Source: Woeseiaceae bacterium
GTDB taxonomy: Bacteria; Pseudomonadota; Gammaproteobacteria; Steroidobacterales; Woeseiaceae
Assembly (NCBI GenBank): GCA_021773055.1
Contig: JAJFKV010000043.1
Coordinates: forward strand, 1 to 64,000
Direction: 5' to 3'
Length of the DNA: 64,000 nucleotides
Part shown: one piece after another, positions 18,271 to 28,624 of the stretch
Layout of the letters: every line of letters starts with the position of its first letter
How positions within the stretch are numbered: position 1 is the first letter of the stretch
Made by a program: the position numbers and the translations under genes
Notes under the pieces: generated by a model
Told to the model about the DNA's origin: nothing
Database searches by the model: none
The model's input: only the letters and a program-made list of their open reading frames with translations

Positions 18271-19604
18271 ATAGCGCTCGGAAAGCAGCAGTGAAAGACA
18301 TGGTTGTTGGCCTTGGCGCGACTGGATTGTCCATCGCCCGGTACATGCAGCGCAGTGATATCAACGCTACCTATTTTGACAGTCGGGATGAGCCGCCGGG
18401 ACTGGACGAGCTTGCCAAAATGCGTCCCGATGCCAAAGTTTTGCTCGGCGGCAGCAAGTTGCCGAAAGGCATCGAACGAATCATCGCATCGCCCGGAGTG
18501 TCAGACAGTCACCCGCTGCTAACCAAGGCGCACAAGAAAAAGCTCGAGGTTATTTCCGATATTGAGTTATTCGCCCGCGATGCCGAAGCGCCGTTTGTCG
18601 CCATCACCGGGTCGAATGGCAAGAGCACCGTCACGACGCTCCTTTACCACATGTGTAAGGCCGATGGTCGCGCGGCGCTCGCTGGCGGAAACCTGGGCGA
18701 GCCAGCACTCGATTTGCTCGTTGCCGACAAACCAGATGTTTACGTACTGGAGCTTTCGAGCTTTCAGTTACACCGCACACAGAAGCTGCCCGCAGAAGTG
18801 GCCGTCTTGCTAAACGTGTCACCGGACCATCTGGATTGGCACGAGGATGAAAACGAATATCGGCAGTCGAAGTATCGCGTCTATCGCGAAGCGAAAACTG
18901 CTGTGATCAATCGAGCGGACAAAGACGCCGCGCAGCACAGCAAACACTGCGACCGTGTTGTCAGCTTTGGCCTCGATGCACCGGCCGAGGGCCAGTACGG
19001 ATTGCGTGAAGACAATGACGAGATCTATCTGGCCTGCGGCGAGACGCTGCTGCTGTCGACACGTGACCTCACGATGTATGGCGTACACAACCAGCTGAAT
19101 GCGCTAGCAGCGCTGGCTGCGGGGGATCTGCTCGGACTTGAGCTGGAATCGATGCTGCAGGTTCTGGTGGAGTTCCCGGGACTGCCGCATCGAATGCAGT
19201 TCGTCGCGCGCGTTGGCGCGGTTGACTACATCAACGACTCTAAAGCGACCAACGTCGCCGCCGCTGTGGCATCGATCGAGTCGGTCGAAAGCATGCTGGT
19301 CCTTGTTGCTGGTGGTGATGGCAAGGGCGGTGACTTCGGCGAGCTGGCTGTTGCGGTCGAAGACAAATTGCGAGGCGTAGTGCTGATTGGCAAGGACGCC
19401 GAGAAAATCGCTCACGCGCTCGACACCGTTATGCCGGTGCATTTTGCGGATACGATGGGTGCGGCAGTTACCATGGCCGCGAATTGTGCGGAGTCTGACG
19501 ATACGGTGCTGCTTGCACCGGCCTGCGCCAGTCTCGATCAATACGCCAGTTTTATGAAACGGGGCGACTCGTTCTGCGACGCGGTGGAGGCGCTGAAGCG
19601 ATGA
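18267..19604 (+). CDS. murD: UDP-MurNAc-L-alanine--D-glutamate ligase MurD
   Basis: A 445-residue Mur ligase adding D-Glu to UDP-MurNAc-L-Ala. The N-terminal Rossmann-like domain begins with [13 protein letters not shown], the P-loop is ITGSNGKST (about 113-121), [10 protein letters not shown] (about 185-194) supplies the central-domain His/Asp motif, and YINDSKATN (about 320-328) lies in the C-terminal domain. The order murD-ftsW-murG-murC is standard. Start and stop both overlap the neighbours by 4 bases. Confidence 0.97.
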   Translation: MNSARKAAVKDMVVGLGATGLSIARYMQRSDINATYFDSRDEPPGLDELAKMRPDAKVLLGGSKLPKGIERIIASPGVSDSHPLLTKAHKKKLEVISDIELFARDAEAPFVAITGSNGKSTVTTLLYHMCKADGRAALAGGNLGEPALDLLVADKPDVYVLELSSFQLHRTQKLPAEVAVLLNVSPDHLDWHEDENEYRQSKYRVYREAKTAVINRADKDAAQHSKHCDRVVSFGLDAPAEGQYGLREDNDEIYLACGETLLLSTRDLTMYGVHNQLNALAALAAGDLLGLELESMLQVLVEFPGLPHRMQFVARVGAVDYINDSKATNVAAAVASIESVESMLVLVAGGDGKGGDFGELAVAVEDKLRGVVLIGKDAEKIAHALDTVMPVHFADTMGAAVTMAANCAESDDTVLLAPACASLDQYASFMKRGDSFCDAVEALKR

Positions 19605-20794
19605 CGGTACGTAGCGCAACCTGGCCATTTCCAGCACGCATGAAAACAGAACTGCAGATTGATTCTGTGATGTTGACGATCGTTCTTGCGCTCTTGATGG
19701 GTGGTTTTGTGATCCTCGCATCCGCGTCGATATCGATGGCAGACAATGCGACGAGCAATCCGTTTTTCTATGTTCAGAGACAATTGGTCGCTGCTGCAAT
19801 CGGCGGCGTTGCCGGATTCATTTGCCTGTTTATCCCGATGCAGATCTGGCGCAGTCTTGGACCGCTGGTGCTGTTCGTCGGCTTCTTTTTACTCATCGTT
19901 GTACTCATACCCGGTATTGGTCATCAGGTTAACGGCAGTACGCGCTGGGTTCGTGTGGGCATCTTGAACCTGCAGGTGTCGGAGCCGGCGCGGCTTTGCT
20001 TTTTGATGTATTTGGCGGGCTACCTCGTGCGGAGAAACAAATCGTTGCGAGAGGAATTCACTGGATTCTTGCGGCCGATGGTTGTCTTGAGTCTGGCCTG
20101 CGTTCTACTACTTCTGGAACCGGACTTCGGTGCAGCTGTCGTGCTGCTCGCGACGGCTCTTGTAATGATATTTGTTGCCGGCGCCCGGTTTCGCGACTTC
20201 CTGGTGTTCTTCACAACCGCTGCGCTGGCGATGGTGGCACTTGCCCTCGCATCGCCTTATCGGATGCAGCGCATCACCGGATTCCTGGACCCGTGGGCAG
20301 ACCCATTTAACTCGGGCTTCCAGTTGACGCAATCGCTTATTGCCATCGGTCGTGGTGAGTGGTTTGGCGTTGGTCTTGGCGATAGCGTGCAAAAACTATT
20401 CTATCTGCCAGAGGCGCATACCGATTTTGTGTTCGCGGTTTATGCCGAAGAATTCGGTCTGCTAGGTTCACTGCTGCTGATTTCGTTATTCCTGGCGCTC
20501 CTCTGGAGGGTGTTCAGGCTGGCGATGCGTGCGGCCGATGCTGAACGATTTTTTGAAGCCTACATCGCTATCGGTCTTGGAACGTGGCTCGGCATACAGG
20601 CGTTCATTAACATCGGTGTAAACATGGGTCTGCTGCCAACCAAGGGACTGACTCTGCCACTCATTAGCTACGGCCGCAGCAGCCTGATCATCACGATGAT
20701 CTGTATTTCCCTGTTGTTGCGCATTCATCACGAACTGGCTGTCGATGCCAAACCCATTAACCGAAAACGCCGCAAACGGAGCAAAAAGTCGTGA
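19601..20794 (+). CDS. ftsW: Septal peptidoglycan glycosyltransferase FtsW
   Basis: A 397-residue SEDS-family membrane protein with about ten helices, which polymerises septal glycan strands from lipid II with FtsI as partner. Recognisable segments are GSTRWVRVGILNLQVSEPAR (the WI/W loop), LLEPDFGAAVVL, LPEAHTDFVFAVYAEEFG and GLTLPLISYGRSSL. The tail is a basic cytoplasmic run ([14 protein letters not shown]). It starts at ATG 19601 within the murD stop. Confidence 0.97.
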   Translation: MTVRSATWPFPARMKTELQIDSVMLTIVLALLMGGFVILASASISMADNATSNPFFYVQRQLVAAAIGGVAGFICLFIPMQIWRSLGPLVLFVGFFLLIVVLIPGIGHQVNGSTRWVRVGILNLQVSEPARLCFLMYLAGYLVRRNKSLREEFTGFLRPMVVLSLACVLLLLEPDFGAAVVLLATALVMIFVAGARFRDFLVFFTTAALAMVALALASPYRMQRITGFLDPWADPFNSGFQLTQSLIAIGRGEWFGVGLGDSVQKLFYLPEAHTDFVFAVYAEEFGLLGSLLLISLFLALLWRVFRLAMRAADAERFFEAYIAIGLGTWLGIQAFINIGVNMGLLPTKGLTLPLISYGRSSLIITMICISLLLRIHHELAVDAKPINRKRRKRSKKS

Positions 20795-21879
20795 GCTCCC
20801 GTCCCATACTCGTAATGGCAGGTGGCACCGGCGGGCACGTTTATCCGGCGCTCGCTGTCGCGCGGGCGTTGCAAGGACATTCTCGTGAAGTGGTCTGGCT
20901 GGGAACACACCGCGGCCTTGAGGCGCGTGTCATTCCCGCGGCCGGCATTGATATGGAATGGATTAGCGTAAAAGGCCTGCGCCGTAAGGGCGCGCTGGCA
21001 TTGATTATTGCACCTCTACAATTGGGCTGGGCGTTGCTGCAATCGCTAGCCGTCATTCTTCGTCGTCGTCCCGCAGCCGTACTTGGCATGGGTGGATTCG
21101 CTAGTGGACCCGGTGGTGTTGCAGCCTGGCTAACTCGTCGTCCACTGGTTATCCATGAGCAAAATGCCGCTGCGGGCATGACCAACCGTCTTCTGGCGCG
21201 TCTTGCCCGGGTTGTGCTGCAAGCCTTCCCGGGCAGTTTTAATTCAAATATCGTCGCGGAAACTGTGGGAAATCCGGTGCGTGAAGATATTGCCGCAATT
21301 GCACCACCGGCTGATCGCTACGGCGCAAGGCGGGGTCCATTACGTCTATTGGTGCTGGGCGGAAGTCAGGGCGCCCTGGCATTGAATCGATCGGTGCCCG
21401 CCGCATTGGCATTAATCGACGCAGAACTGCGACCACAGGTTCGCCATCAGTGCGGGAAGCGCACTCTGCGTGAAGCACAAGAGTCTTATGCAGAACATCG
21501 CGTTGACGTGGAGCTCTTATCGTTTATTGAAGACATGGCGGAGGTTTATGCCTGGGCTGATCTGGTCGTTTGCAGGGCGGGAGCTCTGACGGTCGCCGAG
21601 CTTTGTGCAGCGGGTGTTCCGGCATTGTTCGTGCCTTATCCCGCAGCTGTTGATGACCATCAAACCGCGAATGCGAAGCCGATGGCAGATGCGGGCGCGG
21701 CCCAGATTATTCAGGAAACGGATCTGACACCCGAATTTCTGGCAGGGTCGCTACGAGAATGGCTGCAGTCACGGGCCGATCTAACTAAAAGTGCTGAAAC
21801 AGCGCGCGCACTTGCGTGTCCAAACTCCCTGAACCGTATCACCGAGATCTGCCTGGAGCAGGCTGGCGGGCGCACATGA
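20791..21879 (+). CDS. murG: Lipid II synthase MurG (UDP-GlcNAc transferase)
   Basis: A 362-residue GT-B (GT28) enzyme on the inner face of the membrane that adds GlcNAc to lipid I to make lipid II. The N-terminal glycine motif [13 protein letters not shown] (about 10-22), [22 protein letters not shown] and the C-terminal [12 protein letters not shown] and [11 protein letters not shown] are all diagnostic. It starts with GTG at 20791 in an overlap with ftsW. Confidence 0.97.
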   Translation: MSSRPILVMAGGTGGHVYPALAVARALQGHSREVVWLGTHRGLEARVIPAAGIDMEWISVKGLRRKGALALIIAPLQLGWALLQSLAVILRRRPAAVLGMGGFASGPGGVAAWLTRRPLVIHEQNAAAGMTNRLLARLARVVLQAFPGSFNSNIVAETVGNPVREDIAAIAPPADRYGARRGPLRLLVLGGSQGALALNRSVPAALALIDAELRPQVRHQCGKRTLREAQESYAEHRVDVELLSFIEDMAEVYAWADLVVCRAGALTVAELCAAGVPALFVPYPAAVDDHQTANAKPMADAGAAQIIQETDLTPEFLAGSLREWLQSRADLTKSAETARALACPNSLNRITEICLEQAGGRT

Positions 21880-23315
21880 TCAAGCGCATGCGTCGTATTC
21901 ACTCAGTACATTTCGTCGGTATCGGCGGATCGGGCATGTCCGGTATTGCCGAAGTGATGCTCAGTCTCGGCTATGCCGTGCAGGGCTCTGACCTGAAGCC
22001 CAACAAACAGACAAAGCGCCTTGTGGAGCAGGGTGCAACCGTATTCATCGGCCACGCTTCTGACAACATTAGTGACGCTGATGCCGTTGTTGTTTCCAGC
22101 GCGGTCGATGAAACCAATCCAGAAGTTGCTGCGGCGAAAGAGCAACTGATGCCGGTCGTAAGTCGAGCGGAAATGCTCGCGGAACTGATGCGGTTCCGCT
22201 ATTCAGTTGCCGTTGCGGGTACGCACGGCAAGACAACGACCACGAGCCTGGTCGCGAGCGTGCTGGCCGAAGGTGGACTGGACCCGACCTTTGTCATCGG
22301 CGGGCGTCTGAAGAGCGCAGACGCAAACGCTCGCCTCGGACAAGGGGACTATCTGGTCGCAGAGGCCGACGAGAGTGATGCTTCTTTCGTGCACCTCAAG
22401 CCGATGCTCGCGATCGTTACCAATATCGATGCCGACCATATGTCGACCTACGACGGTGACATCGAAAAGCTAAAGAGCAGTTTCGTCGAGTTCTTACACA
22501 ACCTGCCGTTCTACGGGTTAGCGGTCGTTTGCAGTGATGATCCTGGCGTGAATGAGGTGCTGGGCGATATAGGGCGTTCGATCACAACCTATGGCACTAA
22601 TGCTGACGCAGACGTGCGCGCAATCAATATTGAATTTGCCAAAGGGCGGACAGAGTTCGACGTAGTGCGTTGCGGCGATGGCGGTGGAGCCGTGTCACCC
22701 GCAATGCATGTCACTCTGGGGCTGCCCGGTACGCACAACGTTCTGAACGCCCTGGCCGCGATAGCAGTCGCGGACGAGCTGCAGATCAGCAGCGATGCTG
22801 TCGTGAAAGCGTTAGAAGAATTCGAAGGTATCGACCGTCGATTCCAACAGATGGGCGACGTCACGACGGCGGCTGGAACCGTAAAGCTGGTGGACGACTA
22901 TGGTCATCACCCAACAGAAATAGCGGCGACACTCTCGGCGGCGAAAACCGGCTGGCCGGACAAGCGCATCGTGCTGGTATTTCAACCGCACCGCTACTCG
23001 CGCACTCGTGACCTGATGGACGACTTCGCGACGGTTTTATCCGATGTTGATGTACTGCTTTTGCTGGATGTTTATGCGGCGGGCGAGGAACCGATAGCCG
23101 GTGCCGACGGCCGGGCCATGGCTAGAGCGATTCGCACGCGCGGTTCCGTCGAGCCTGTGTTTGTCGAGTCATTGGACTACCTGAAGCCTGTTCTGCTTGA
23201 CCTTATCGAAGACGGTGATCTGGTGTTGACCATGGGGGCCGGTGATATCGGCACATACGCGGCCGAGCTCCCCGATCTGATTCGCAGCGGGCCGGCGCTG
23301 AAGGTGCACAAATGA
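21876..23315 (+). CDS. murC: UDP-MurNAc--L-alanine ligase MurC
   Basis: A 479-residue Mur ligase that adds L-Ala to UDP-MurNAc. The N-terminal [15 protein letters not shown], the ATP loop GTHGKTTTT (about 110-118), EADESDASF, and [10 protein letters not shown] with FQPHRYSRT in the C-terminal part are signatures. I start it at the ATG 21876, which overlaps the murG stop, so that the protein begins [13 protein letters not shown]; the same frame is open from 21816, but that stretch is antiparallel to nothing conserved and lies inside murG. Confidence 0.97.
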   Translation: MIKRMRRIHSVHFVGIGGSGMSGIAEVMLSLGYAVQGSDLKPNKQTKRLVEQGATVFIGHASDNISDADAVVVSSAVDETNPEVAAAKEQLMPVVSRAEMLAELMRFRYSVAVAGTHGKTTTTSLVASVLAEGGLDPTFVIGGRLKSADANARLGQGDYLVAEADESDASFVHLKPMLAIVTNIDADHMSTYDGDIEKLKSSFVEFLHNLPFYGLAVVCSDDPGVNEVLGDIGRSITTYGTNADADVRAINIEFAKGRTEFDVVRCGDGGGAVSPAMHVTLGLPGTHNVLNALAAIAVADELQISSDAVVKALEEFEGIDRRFQQMGDVTTAAGTVKLVDDYGHHPTEIAATLSAAKTGWPDKRIVLVFQPHRYSRTRDLMDDFATVLSDVDVLLLLDVYAAGEEPIAGADGRAMARAIRTRGSVEPVFVESLDYLKPVLLDLIEDGDLVLTMGAGDIGTYAAELPDLIRSGPALKVHK

Positions 23316-24211
23316 TGGCCGCTACCCTAGATCTGACGGTGCAGGGCGAGCTACGCGTCAACGAGCCGATGAGCCGCCACACATCGTGGCGTGCGGGTGG
23401 CCCGGCGGAAGCGTTCTTCGTGCCGGCGAGTGTCGATGATCTGGCCATTTTTCTCAGGGAACTCGATGCCGATACGCCGATATTTTGGCACGGCGTTGGC
23501 ACCAACCTGCTGGTCCGTGACGGTGGTATTTCAGGGGTCGTGATTTCCGCGACTAGAATACTGCGGGACATAGACCGTGTAGATCGTTACCTGGTTCGTG
23601 CGGGAGCTGGATTGCCGTGCACGCAACTTGCCCGCCAATGCATACGCTGGGAAGTCGGTCCGTCCGAATTTTTCGCGGGCATCCCGGGCTCTGTTGGCGG
23701 TGCTCTGGCAATGAACGCCGGTGCTCACGGGGGCGAAACCTGGGAGCGTGTAGATTCTGTGCGAACGATCGATCGCAATGGTGAAATTCACGAACGCGCG
23801 CCGGGCGAATACACCGTGGGTTATCGAAATGTTAATGGTCCGGCGAATGAATGGTTTCTCGGCGCCGTATTTCGTTTTGAGCAGGATGTAATTCCGAGCC
23901 TCGAAACCTTGAATGCCATGCTCGACCGCCGAAAAACGACGCAACCGCTGGGACTGCCAAGTTGCGGATCCGTATTCCGAAACCCGCCAGGCGATCACTC
24001 GGCACGCCTCATCGAGGCAGCGGGATTGAAAGGCCACCGGATTGGCGGCGCCGAAGTTTCGAAGAAGCACGCGAACTTCATCATCAATCGCGATGGCGCT
24101 TCGGCAACTGACATCGAAGAGCTGATCGAATTCGTACGCCAGACAGTTCTTGACGAGCACGGCGTAAGCCTGGTTCACGAAGTCCGCATTGTCGGGGAGC
24201 TGCAGTCATGA
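23312..24211 (+). CDS. murB: UDP-N-acetylenolpyruvoylglucosamine reductase MurB
   Basis: A 299-residue FAD enzyme that reduces UDP-GlcNAc-enolpyruvate to UDP-MurNAc with NADPH. The FAD domain has [28 protein letters not shown] (about 64-75) and [20 protein letters not shown]; the substrate domain has GSVFRNP and LIEAAGLKG...[12 protein letters not shown]. It lacks the longer loop of the E. coli type I enzyme, so it is the shorter type II form. ATGATG at 23312 overlaps the murC stop. Confidence 0.96.
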   Translation: MMAATLDLTVQGELRVNEPMSRHTSWRAGGPAEAFFVPASVDDLAIFLRELDADTPIFWHGVGTNLLVRDGGISGVVISATRILRDIDRVDRYLVRAGAGLPCTQLARQCIRWEVGPSEFFAGIPGSVGGALAMNAGAHGGETWERVDSVRTIDRNGEIHERAPGEYTVGYRNVNGPANEWFLGAVFRFEQDVIPSLETLNAMLDRRKTTQPLGLPSCGSVFRNPPGDHSARLIEAAGLKGHRIGGAEVSKKHANFIINRDGASATDIEELIEFVRQTVLDEHGVSLVHEVRIVGELQS

Positions 24212-25209
24212 GCGAAAATCCCATGCTCTTCGAGCAACGGCATGTGGTCAGCGACGCCGCCGATTTCGGTCGAGTGGCGGTCATGCTTGGTGGCGACTCC
24301 AGCGAACGCGAAGTTTCGTTGGACACAGGCAAAGCTGTGTTGAGCGCGTTGCAGTCTAAAGGGGTCAATGCAGAGGCCTGGGACCCAGCCGACAAATCAA
24401 TGGCTGACTTCGCTGCTGCCGGATTCGACAGGGTCTGGATCGCATTACACGGTCCCGGTGGTGAAGACGGCGCGCTGCAAGGGGCGTTGCAGTGGCTGAA
24501 GCTGCCATACACCGGAAGCGGCGTCATGGCATCGGCTATCGCGATGGATAAAGTGCGTAGCAAGCACCTGTTTCGCGCTGCCGGCATACCGACGCCGGAA
24601 TACTCAGTCGCGCAGTCTCATGCCGAGGCCTCAGTCGCGGCGGAGCAGATTGGATTTCCGCTGATAATCAAACCATCAGGCCAGGGTTCCAGTGTCGGCA
24701 TGTCGAAAGTATTCGAGAGAGCGGAGCTGAATAAAGCGATCGATATCGCCCTGCAATATGGCGACACAGTGCTGCTGGAGAGCTGCGTCATCGGTGATGA
24801 GTTTACCGTCGCGGTGCTGCAGGGCCAGGCCCTGCCAAGCATTCGAATCGTCACACCCAGAGTTTTTTACGACTACCGCGCCAAGTATGAATCTGATCGC
24901 ACCGAGTATGTCTGCAAAGGCACCGCAAGCGATGTTGATGAGCAGCTATACGCCGATCTGGCGGTCGCCGCTTTCGCTGAGCTTGGTTGCAGCGGTTGGG
25001 GAAGAGTCGATTTCATGACGGGTTCCGATGGACAGCCATTGGTACTCGAAGTCAATACCGTTCCGGGCATGACGAGCCATAGTCTGGTGCCAATGGCGGC
25101 GCGCAAGGCCGGCATCGATTTTGATGAATTGTGCTGGCGAGTTCTGGAAACCAGTTTCGCGTTTGATGCGGCGGAAGCTGATATCGAGGTGGCTGCTCAT
25201 GGCACGTAA
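24208..25209 (+). CDS. ddl: D-alanine--D-alanine ligase
   Basis: A 333-residue ATP-grasp ligase that makes D-Ala-D-Ala for MurF. Visible motifs are VMLGGDSSEREVSLDTG (about 28-44), ALHGPGGEDGALQG, IIKPSGQGSSVGMSKV (about 153-168), GWGRVDFM and LEVNTVPGMTSHSLVP near the end. It has a 20-residue N-terminal extension before the canonical start region. The 3' end overlaps ftsQ by 11 bases. Confidence 0.97.
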   Translation: MSENPMLFEQRHVVSDAADFGRVAVMLGGDSSEREVSLDTGKAVLSALQSKGVNAEAWDPADKSMADFAAAGFDRVWIALHGPGGEDGALQGALQWLKLPYTGSGVMASAIAMDKVRSKHLFRAAGIPTPEYSVAQSHAEASVAAEQIGFPLIIKPSGQGSSVGMSKVFERAELNKAIDIALQYGDTVLLESCVIGDEFTVAVLQGQALPSIRIVTPRVFYDYRAKYESDRTEYVCKGTASDVDEQLYADLAVAAFAELGCSGWGRVDFMTGSDGQPLVLEVNTVPGMTSHSLVPMAARKAGIDFDELCWRVLETSFAFDAAEADIEVAAHGT

Positions 25210-26011
25210 GCAAGCGAATCGACGCAAGCAGAATACGGCGAAGCGGCTGCAGATGCCGAAAATCCGTATCGGCAGAGTACTGGCACCGCTGGCAGCGATG
25301 GGCATTATTTTCGCGACCTACCAGCTTAGTCTGCAGATGTTGGACCGCGAGATTTCGTCGATCGAAATAAGTGGGCCGTTCCAGCGTGTTACAGCATTGC
25401 ATATAGAGGCGGCGATCAGTGAAGAGATTGATGCCGGTTTTGTTGGCGCTGACATTGACCGAATTCAGGACCTAATTGTGGCATTGCCGTGGATAGACCA
25501 GGCGCGCGTTGCTCGCCGTTGGCCAAGCCGAATTTCCATCACTGTGACCGAGCAGGTTCCGGCTGCCGTGTGGGGGGATAGTGGCCTGTTGAACACGCGG
25601 GGCGAGCTGTTCGTCAGCGAGTCGCGGCACGTGCCTGCGGAGTTGCCGAGACTGAGTGGGCCGGATGCGAGTTCTGCGGAGGTTGCTACTCGATATCTGG
25701 CCGTTCGAGAACAACTTATACCGCTCGGTCTGGACGTACGTCGTGTGCACCTCGATACGCGCGGCTCCTGGGAAATGACGCTGGGTAACGGCATCGAAGT
25801 TCGGCTGGGCCGCAAGGCAGTCGCGGACCGCACCGGCCTGTTTCTGGATGTCGTCGCGGACATCATTACTGGCCGGGCGACGGAAATCGAATACGTCGAC
25901 ATGCGCTATGGCAATGGCTTCACGATTGGTTGGAAAGGTGGATCGCAGACTCCGGTCAGCGATCCGAAACAGGCCGAGCAAGAGATGCTCGCGGCCAGAG
26001 GAACAGACTGA
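25199..26011 (+). CDS. ftsQ: Cell division protein FtsQ
   Basis: A 270-residue bitopic divisome protein. It has a basic cytoplasmic N terminus, one membrane helix (about 25-45), a POTRA domain (about 51-120, IEISGPFQRVTALHIEAAI to VARRWPSRISITVTEQVP) and the FtsQ domain to the C terminus, where FtsL/FtsB bind. I chose the ATG at 25199 overlapping ddl; the frame is open back to 25121, but those residues would precede the basic head. It abuts ftsA with no gap. Confidence 0.94.
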   Translation: MARKQANRRKQNTAKRLQMPKIRIGRVLAPLAAMGIIFATYQLSLQMLDREISSIEISGPFQRVTALHIEAAISEEIDAGFVGADIDRIQDLIVALPWIDQARVARRWPSRISITVTEQVPAAVWGDSGLLNTRGELFVSESRHVPAELPRLSGPDASSAEVATRYLAVREQLIPLGLDVRRVHLDTRGSWEMTLGNGIEVRLGRKAVADRTGLFLDVVADIITGRATEIEYVDMRYGNGFTIGWKGGSQTPVSDPKQAEQEMLAARGTD

Positions 26012-27250
26012 ATGTCCAAGCGACCTGACAAGAATTTGATTGTCGGACTCGACATCGGTACGTCGAAAGTCGTGGCGATCGTTGGCGAAGTAAACGAAGA
26101 CGGTGACATCGAAGTCGTCGGTATAGGCTCGCATCCGTCACGTGGCCTGAAAAAGGGCGTGGTTGTCAATATCGAGTCCACCGTGCACTCCATTCAACGC
26201 GCGGTTGAAGAAGCTGAGTTGATGGCAGGCTGTGATATCCACTCGGTGTACACCGGTATTGCCGGCAGCCATGTTCGCAGTCTAAATTCGCACGGCATAG
26301 TTGCCATTCGTGACTCGGAAGTGAGTACCAGTGATGTTGACCGCGTCATAGATGCCGCGCGCGCCGTTGCTATACCGGCAGACCAGAAAATTCTGCACAT
26401 CCTTCCGCAAGAGTTCGTCATCGATAATCAGGGCGGAATCCGCGAGCCGATCGGCATGTCCGGCGTGCGTCTGGAAGCGAAGGTTCACATGGTGACGGGT
26501 GCCGAGAGCGCCGCACAGAATATCGTCAAGTGCGTGCAACGTTGTGGCCTTGACGTAGAAGACATCGTACTGGAGCAACTGGCATCGAGTTACGCAGTTC
26601 TGACCGACGACGAAAAAGAACTCGGTTCCTGCATCGTCGATATCGGTGGCGGCACGACTGACATTGCGGTTTTTCTTGGCGGCGCAATACAGCATACAGC
26701 CGTCATCCCGATTGCCGGCGACCAGGTCACCAATGACATCGCGGTGTCGATGCGCACGCCCACGCAATACGCCGAAGAAATCAAGATCAAGTACGCCTGT
26801 GCGCTATCGCAACTGGCCAATCCGGACGAAACGATCGAAGTGCCGAGTGTTGGTGAACGACCGCCGCGGCGGCTCGCGCGCCAGACGTTGGCCGAAATTG
26901 TCGAACCCAGGTACGAGGAGCTTTTCGGCCTGGTTCGCGACGAACTGCGACGCAGCGGGTTTGAAGAACTCATCGCTGCCGGTGTGGTGATCACTGGTGG
27001 CAGCGCAAAAATGGAAGGGGCGGTCGAGTTGGCAGAAGAGGTATTCCACATGCCAGTACGACTCGGATCGCCGCAATACGTCGAAGGACTCATGGATGTC
27101 ATACGCAATCCGATACACGCCACGGGCGTCGGATTGTTGCTGTATGGCTTTGAGAATCTCTCTCGACGAGATCGGCGCAGTACGCCGATCGGCGGAAATT
27201 TAGGAGAGGCCTGGGAGCGCATGCGATCGTGGTTCCAGGGACAGTTTTAA
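26012..27250 (+). CDS. ftsA: Cell division protein FtsA
   Basis: A 412-residue actin-fold ATPase that anchors FtsZ to the membrane. The phosphate-1 loop LIVGLDIGTSKVVAIVGE (about 9-26), the 1C domain (about 85-165) and phosphate-2 IVDIGGGTTDIAVF (about 209-222) are clear. The C-terminal amphipathic membrane-targeting helix is present (WERMRSWFQGQF). It ends 40 bases before ftsZ. Confidence 0.97.
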   Translation: MSKRPDKNLIVGLDIGTSKVVAIVGEVNEDGDIEVVGIGSHPSRGLKKGVVVNIESTVHSIQRAVEEAELMAGCDIHSVYTGIAGSHVRSLNSHGIVAIRDSEVSTSDVDRVIDAARAVAIPADQKILHILPQEFVIDNQGGIREPIGMSGVRLEAKVHMVTGAESAAQNIVKCVQRCGLDVEDIVLEQLASSYAVLTDDEKELGSCIVDIGGGTTDIAVFLGGAIQHTAVIPIAGDQVTNDIAVSMRTPTQYAEEIKIKYACALSQLANPDETIEVPSVGERPPRRLARQTLAEIVEPRYEELFGLVRDELRRSGFEELIAAGVVITGGSAKMEGAVELAEEVFHMPVRLGSPQYVEGLMDVIRNPIHATGVGLLLYGFENLSRRDRRSTPIGGNLGEAWERMRSWFQGQF

Positions 27251-27290
27251 TTAATGAAGTACCAAGGTTTACCAAGCGGAGGAAGACTCA

Positions 27291-28430
27291 ATGTTTGAAT
27301 TAATGGATGCGCATAGCTCGACTGCTGTCATCAAGGTCATCGGTGTCGGTGGTGGCGGTGGCAACGCAGTTGCGCACATGGTTGAAACTGGCATCGAAGG
27401 TGTCGATTTCATCTGTGCGAATACGGACTCGCAGGCTCTTAAAGGATCACGCGTACGCACATCATTGCAAATAGGTTGCAACATTACGAAGGGACTCGGT
27501 GCTGGTGCCGACCCGGATATCGGTCGGCAGGCTGCGATGGAAGATCGTGACCGCATTCTCGAAGTTATCGAGGGCGCGGACATGTTGTTCATCACGGCAG
27601 GCATGGGAGGTGGTACCGGTACTGGTGCCGCTCCAATTGTGGCTCAGGTTGCCAAGGAACTTGGAATCCTGACCGTTGCGATCGTTACCAAGCCGTTTCA
27701 GATGGAAGGCACGAAACGCATGCAGATCGCTGAGCACGGCATTGGCGAACTCGGCAAGTATGTCGATTCGTTGATAACCATTCCGAACGAAAAATTGCTG
27801 ACCGTACTTGGTGGCGAAACGACGTTACTGGATGCTTTCCGTTCCGCGAATCAAGTTTTGCAGGGTGCCGTACAAGGTATCGCTGAGCTCATCACAAGAC
27901 CAGGTCTCATCAACGTCGACTTCGCGGATGTCCGCACAGTGATGTCCGAAATGGGCATGGCGATGATGGGTTCAGGTACGTCGTCGGGCGAAGATCGCGC
28001 ACGCGAAGCGGCAGAAGCAGCCGCGTCCAGTCCGTTACTTGAGGACATCAATCTGGCTGGCGCCAACGGTATCCTCGTTAATGTCACGGCTGGCATGGAT
28101 CTTTCCATCGGCGAGTTCCAGGAAGTGGGTAACACAGTTAAGGAATACGCGTCACCGGATGCGACGGTAGTCGTCGGAACGGTGATCGATCCTGATATGA
28201 CAGATCAAATTCGCGTAACGGTGGTTGCGACAGGATTAGGTCAACAGGCCGCGAACGCTGAATCGCCAATGCGCATCGTGCGGCGCCCAGCACAAACCGA
28301 GCCTAATTATCAGACTCTCGATAAACCAACAGTGCAGCGCCAACGTGCCGTTGGAGATGGGCTCGAAGGTAGTGGTTTGCAGGAAGAATTGCTGGATATT
28401 CCGGCATTCCTGCGTCGCCAGGCCGATTAA
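27291..28430 (+). CDS. ftsZ: Cell division protein FtsZ
   Basis: A 379-residue tubulin homologue that forms the Z ring. GVGGGGGNAVAHM is near the N terminus, the GTP signature GGGTGTGAAP lies at about 106-115, and the T7-loop region (NVDFADVRTVM) provides catalysis across the subunit interface. A variable linker (about 318-365) leads to the conserved C-terminal peptide LLDIPAFLRRQAD that binds FtsA, ZapD and others. AGCGGAGGAAGA gives a strong ribosome site before 27291. It ends the dcw cluster. Confidence 0.98.
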   Translation: MFELMDAHSSTAVIKVIGVGGGGGNAVAHMVETGIEGVDFICANTDSQALKGSRVRTSLQIGCNITKGLGAGADPDIGRQAAMEDRDRILEVIEGADMLFITAGMGGGTGTGAAPIVAQVAKELGILTVAIVTKPFQMEGTKRMQIAEHGIGELGKYVDSLITIPNEKLLTVLGGETTLLDAFRSANQVLQGAVQGIAELITRPGLINVDFADVRTVMSEMGMAMMGSGTSSGEDRAREAAEAAASSPLLEDINLAGANGILVNVTAGMDLSIGEFQEVGNTVKEYASPDATVVVGTVIDPDMTDQIRVTVVATGLGQQAANAESPMRIVRRPAQTEPNYQTLDKPTVQRQRAVGDGLEGSGLQEELLDIPAFLRRQAD

Positions 28431-28442
28431 CGTCGGTGCAGT

Positions 28443-28512
28443 GCGGGCAGCTTGACTGCCCGGGACAGGTAACTCCGCTTGCTGGCCCGGATTATTCCGG
28501 GCCGGCTACCTG
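28443..28512. repeat. Two adjacent hairpins after ftsZ
   Basis: Hairpin A: CGGGCAG (28444) with CTGCCCG (28456-28462), loop of 5. Hairpin B: GGCCCGGA (28484-28491) with TCCGGGCC (28496-28503), loop TTAT, enclosed by CAGGTA (28466-28471) with TACCTG (28507-28512). There is no U-run, so they are not classical terminators; mRNA stabilisation or a Rho-assisted end are possible roles. Confidence 0.6.
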
Positions 28513-28584
28513 ATCGACCCCGGGCTCAGGCTTTTCGTCAATTACTTGATGCCTGATTTCTAACAGTTTGAAATTCTAGGGGTT

Positions 28585-28612
28585 TTGGGCTCCATTACAC
28601 TATTGTGATAAT
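28585..28612 (+). promoter_or_regulatory. Candidate lpxC promoter
   Basis: TTGGGC at 28585-28590, 16 bases, then GATAAT at 28607-28612. The -10 ends only 12 bases before the lpxC ATG, so a transcript from here would have a leader of about 6 bases. This is weak evidence; lpxC may instead be read from dcw transcription. Confidence 0.35.
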
Positions 28613-28624
28613 CTTCGCGGCGAA

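Noticed and set aside
12305..28430. Dense start-stop overlaps throughout the dcw cluster as a possible novel feature
   Set aside because: This is the normal compact layout of the division and cell-wall cluster in proteobacteria.
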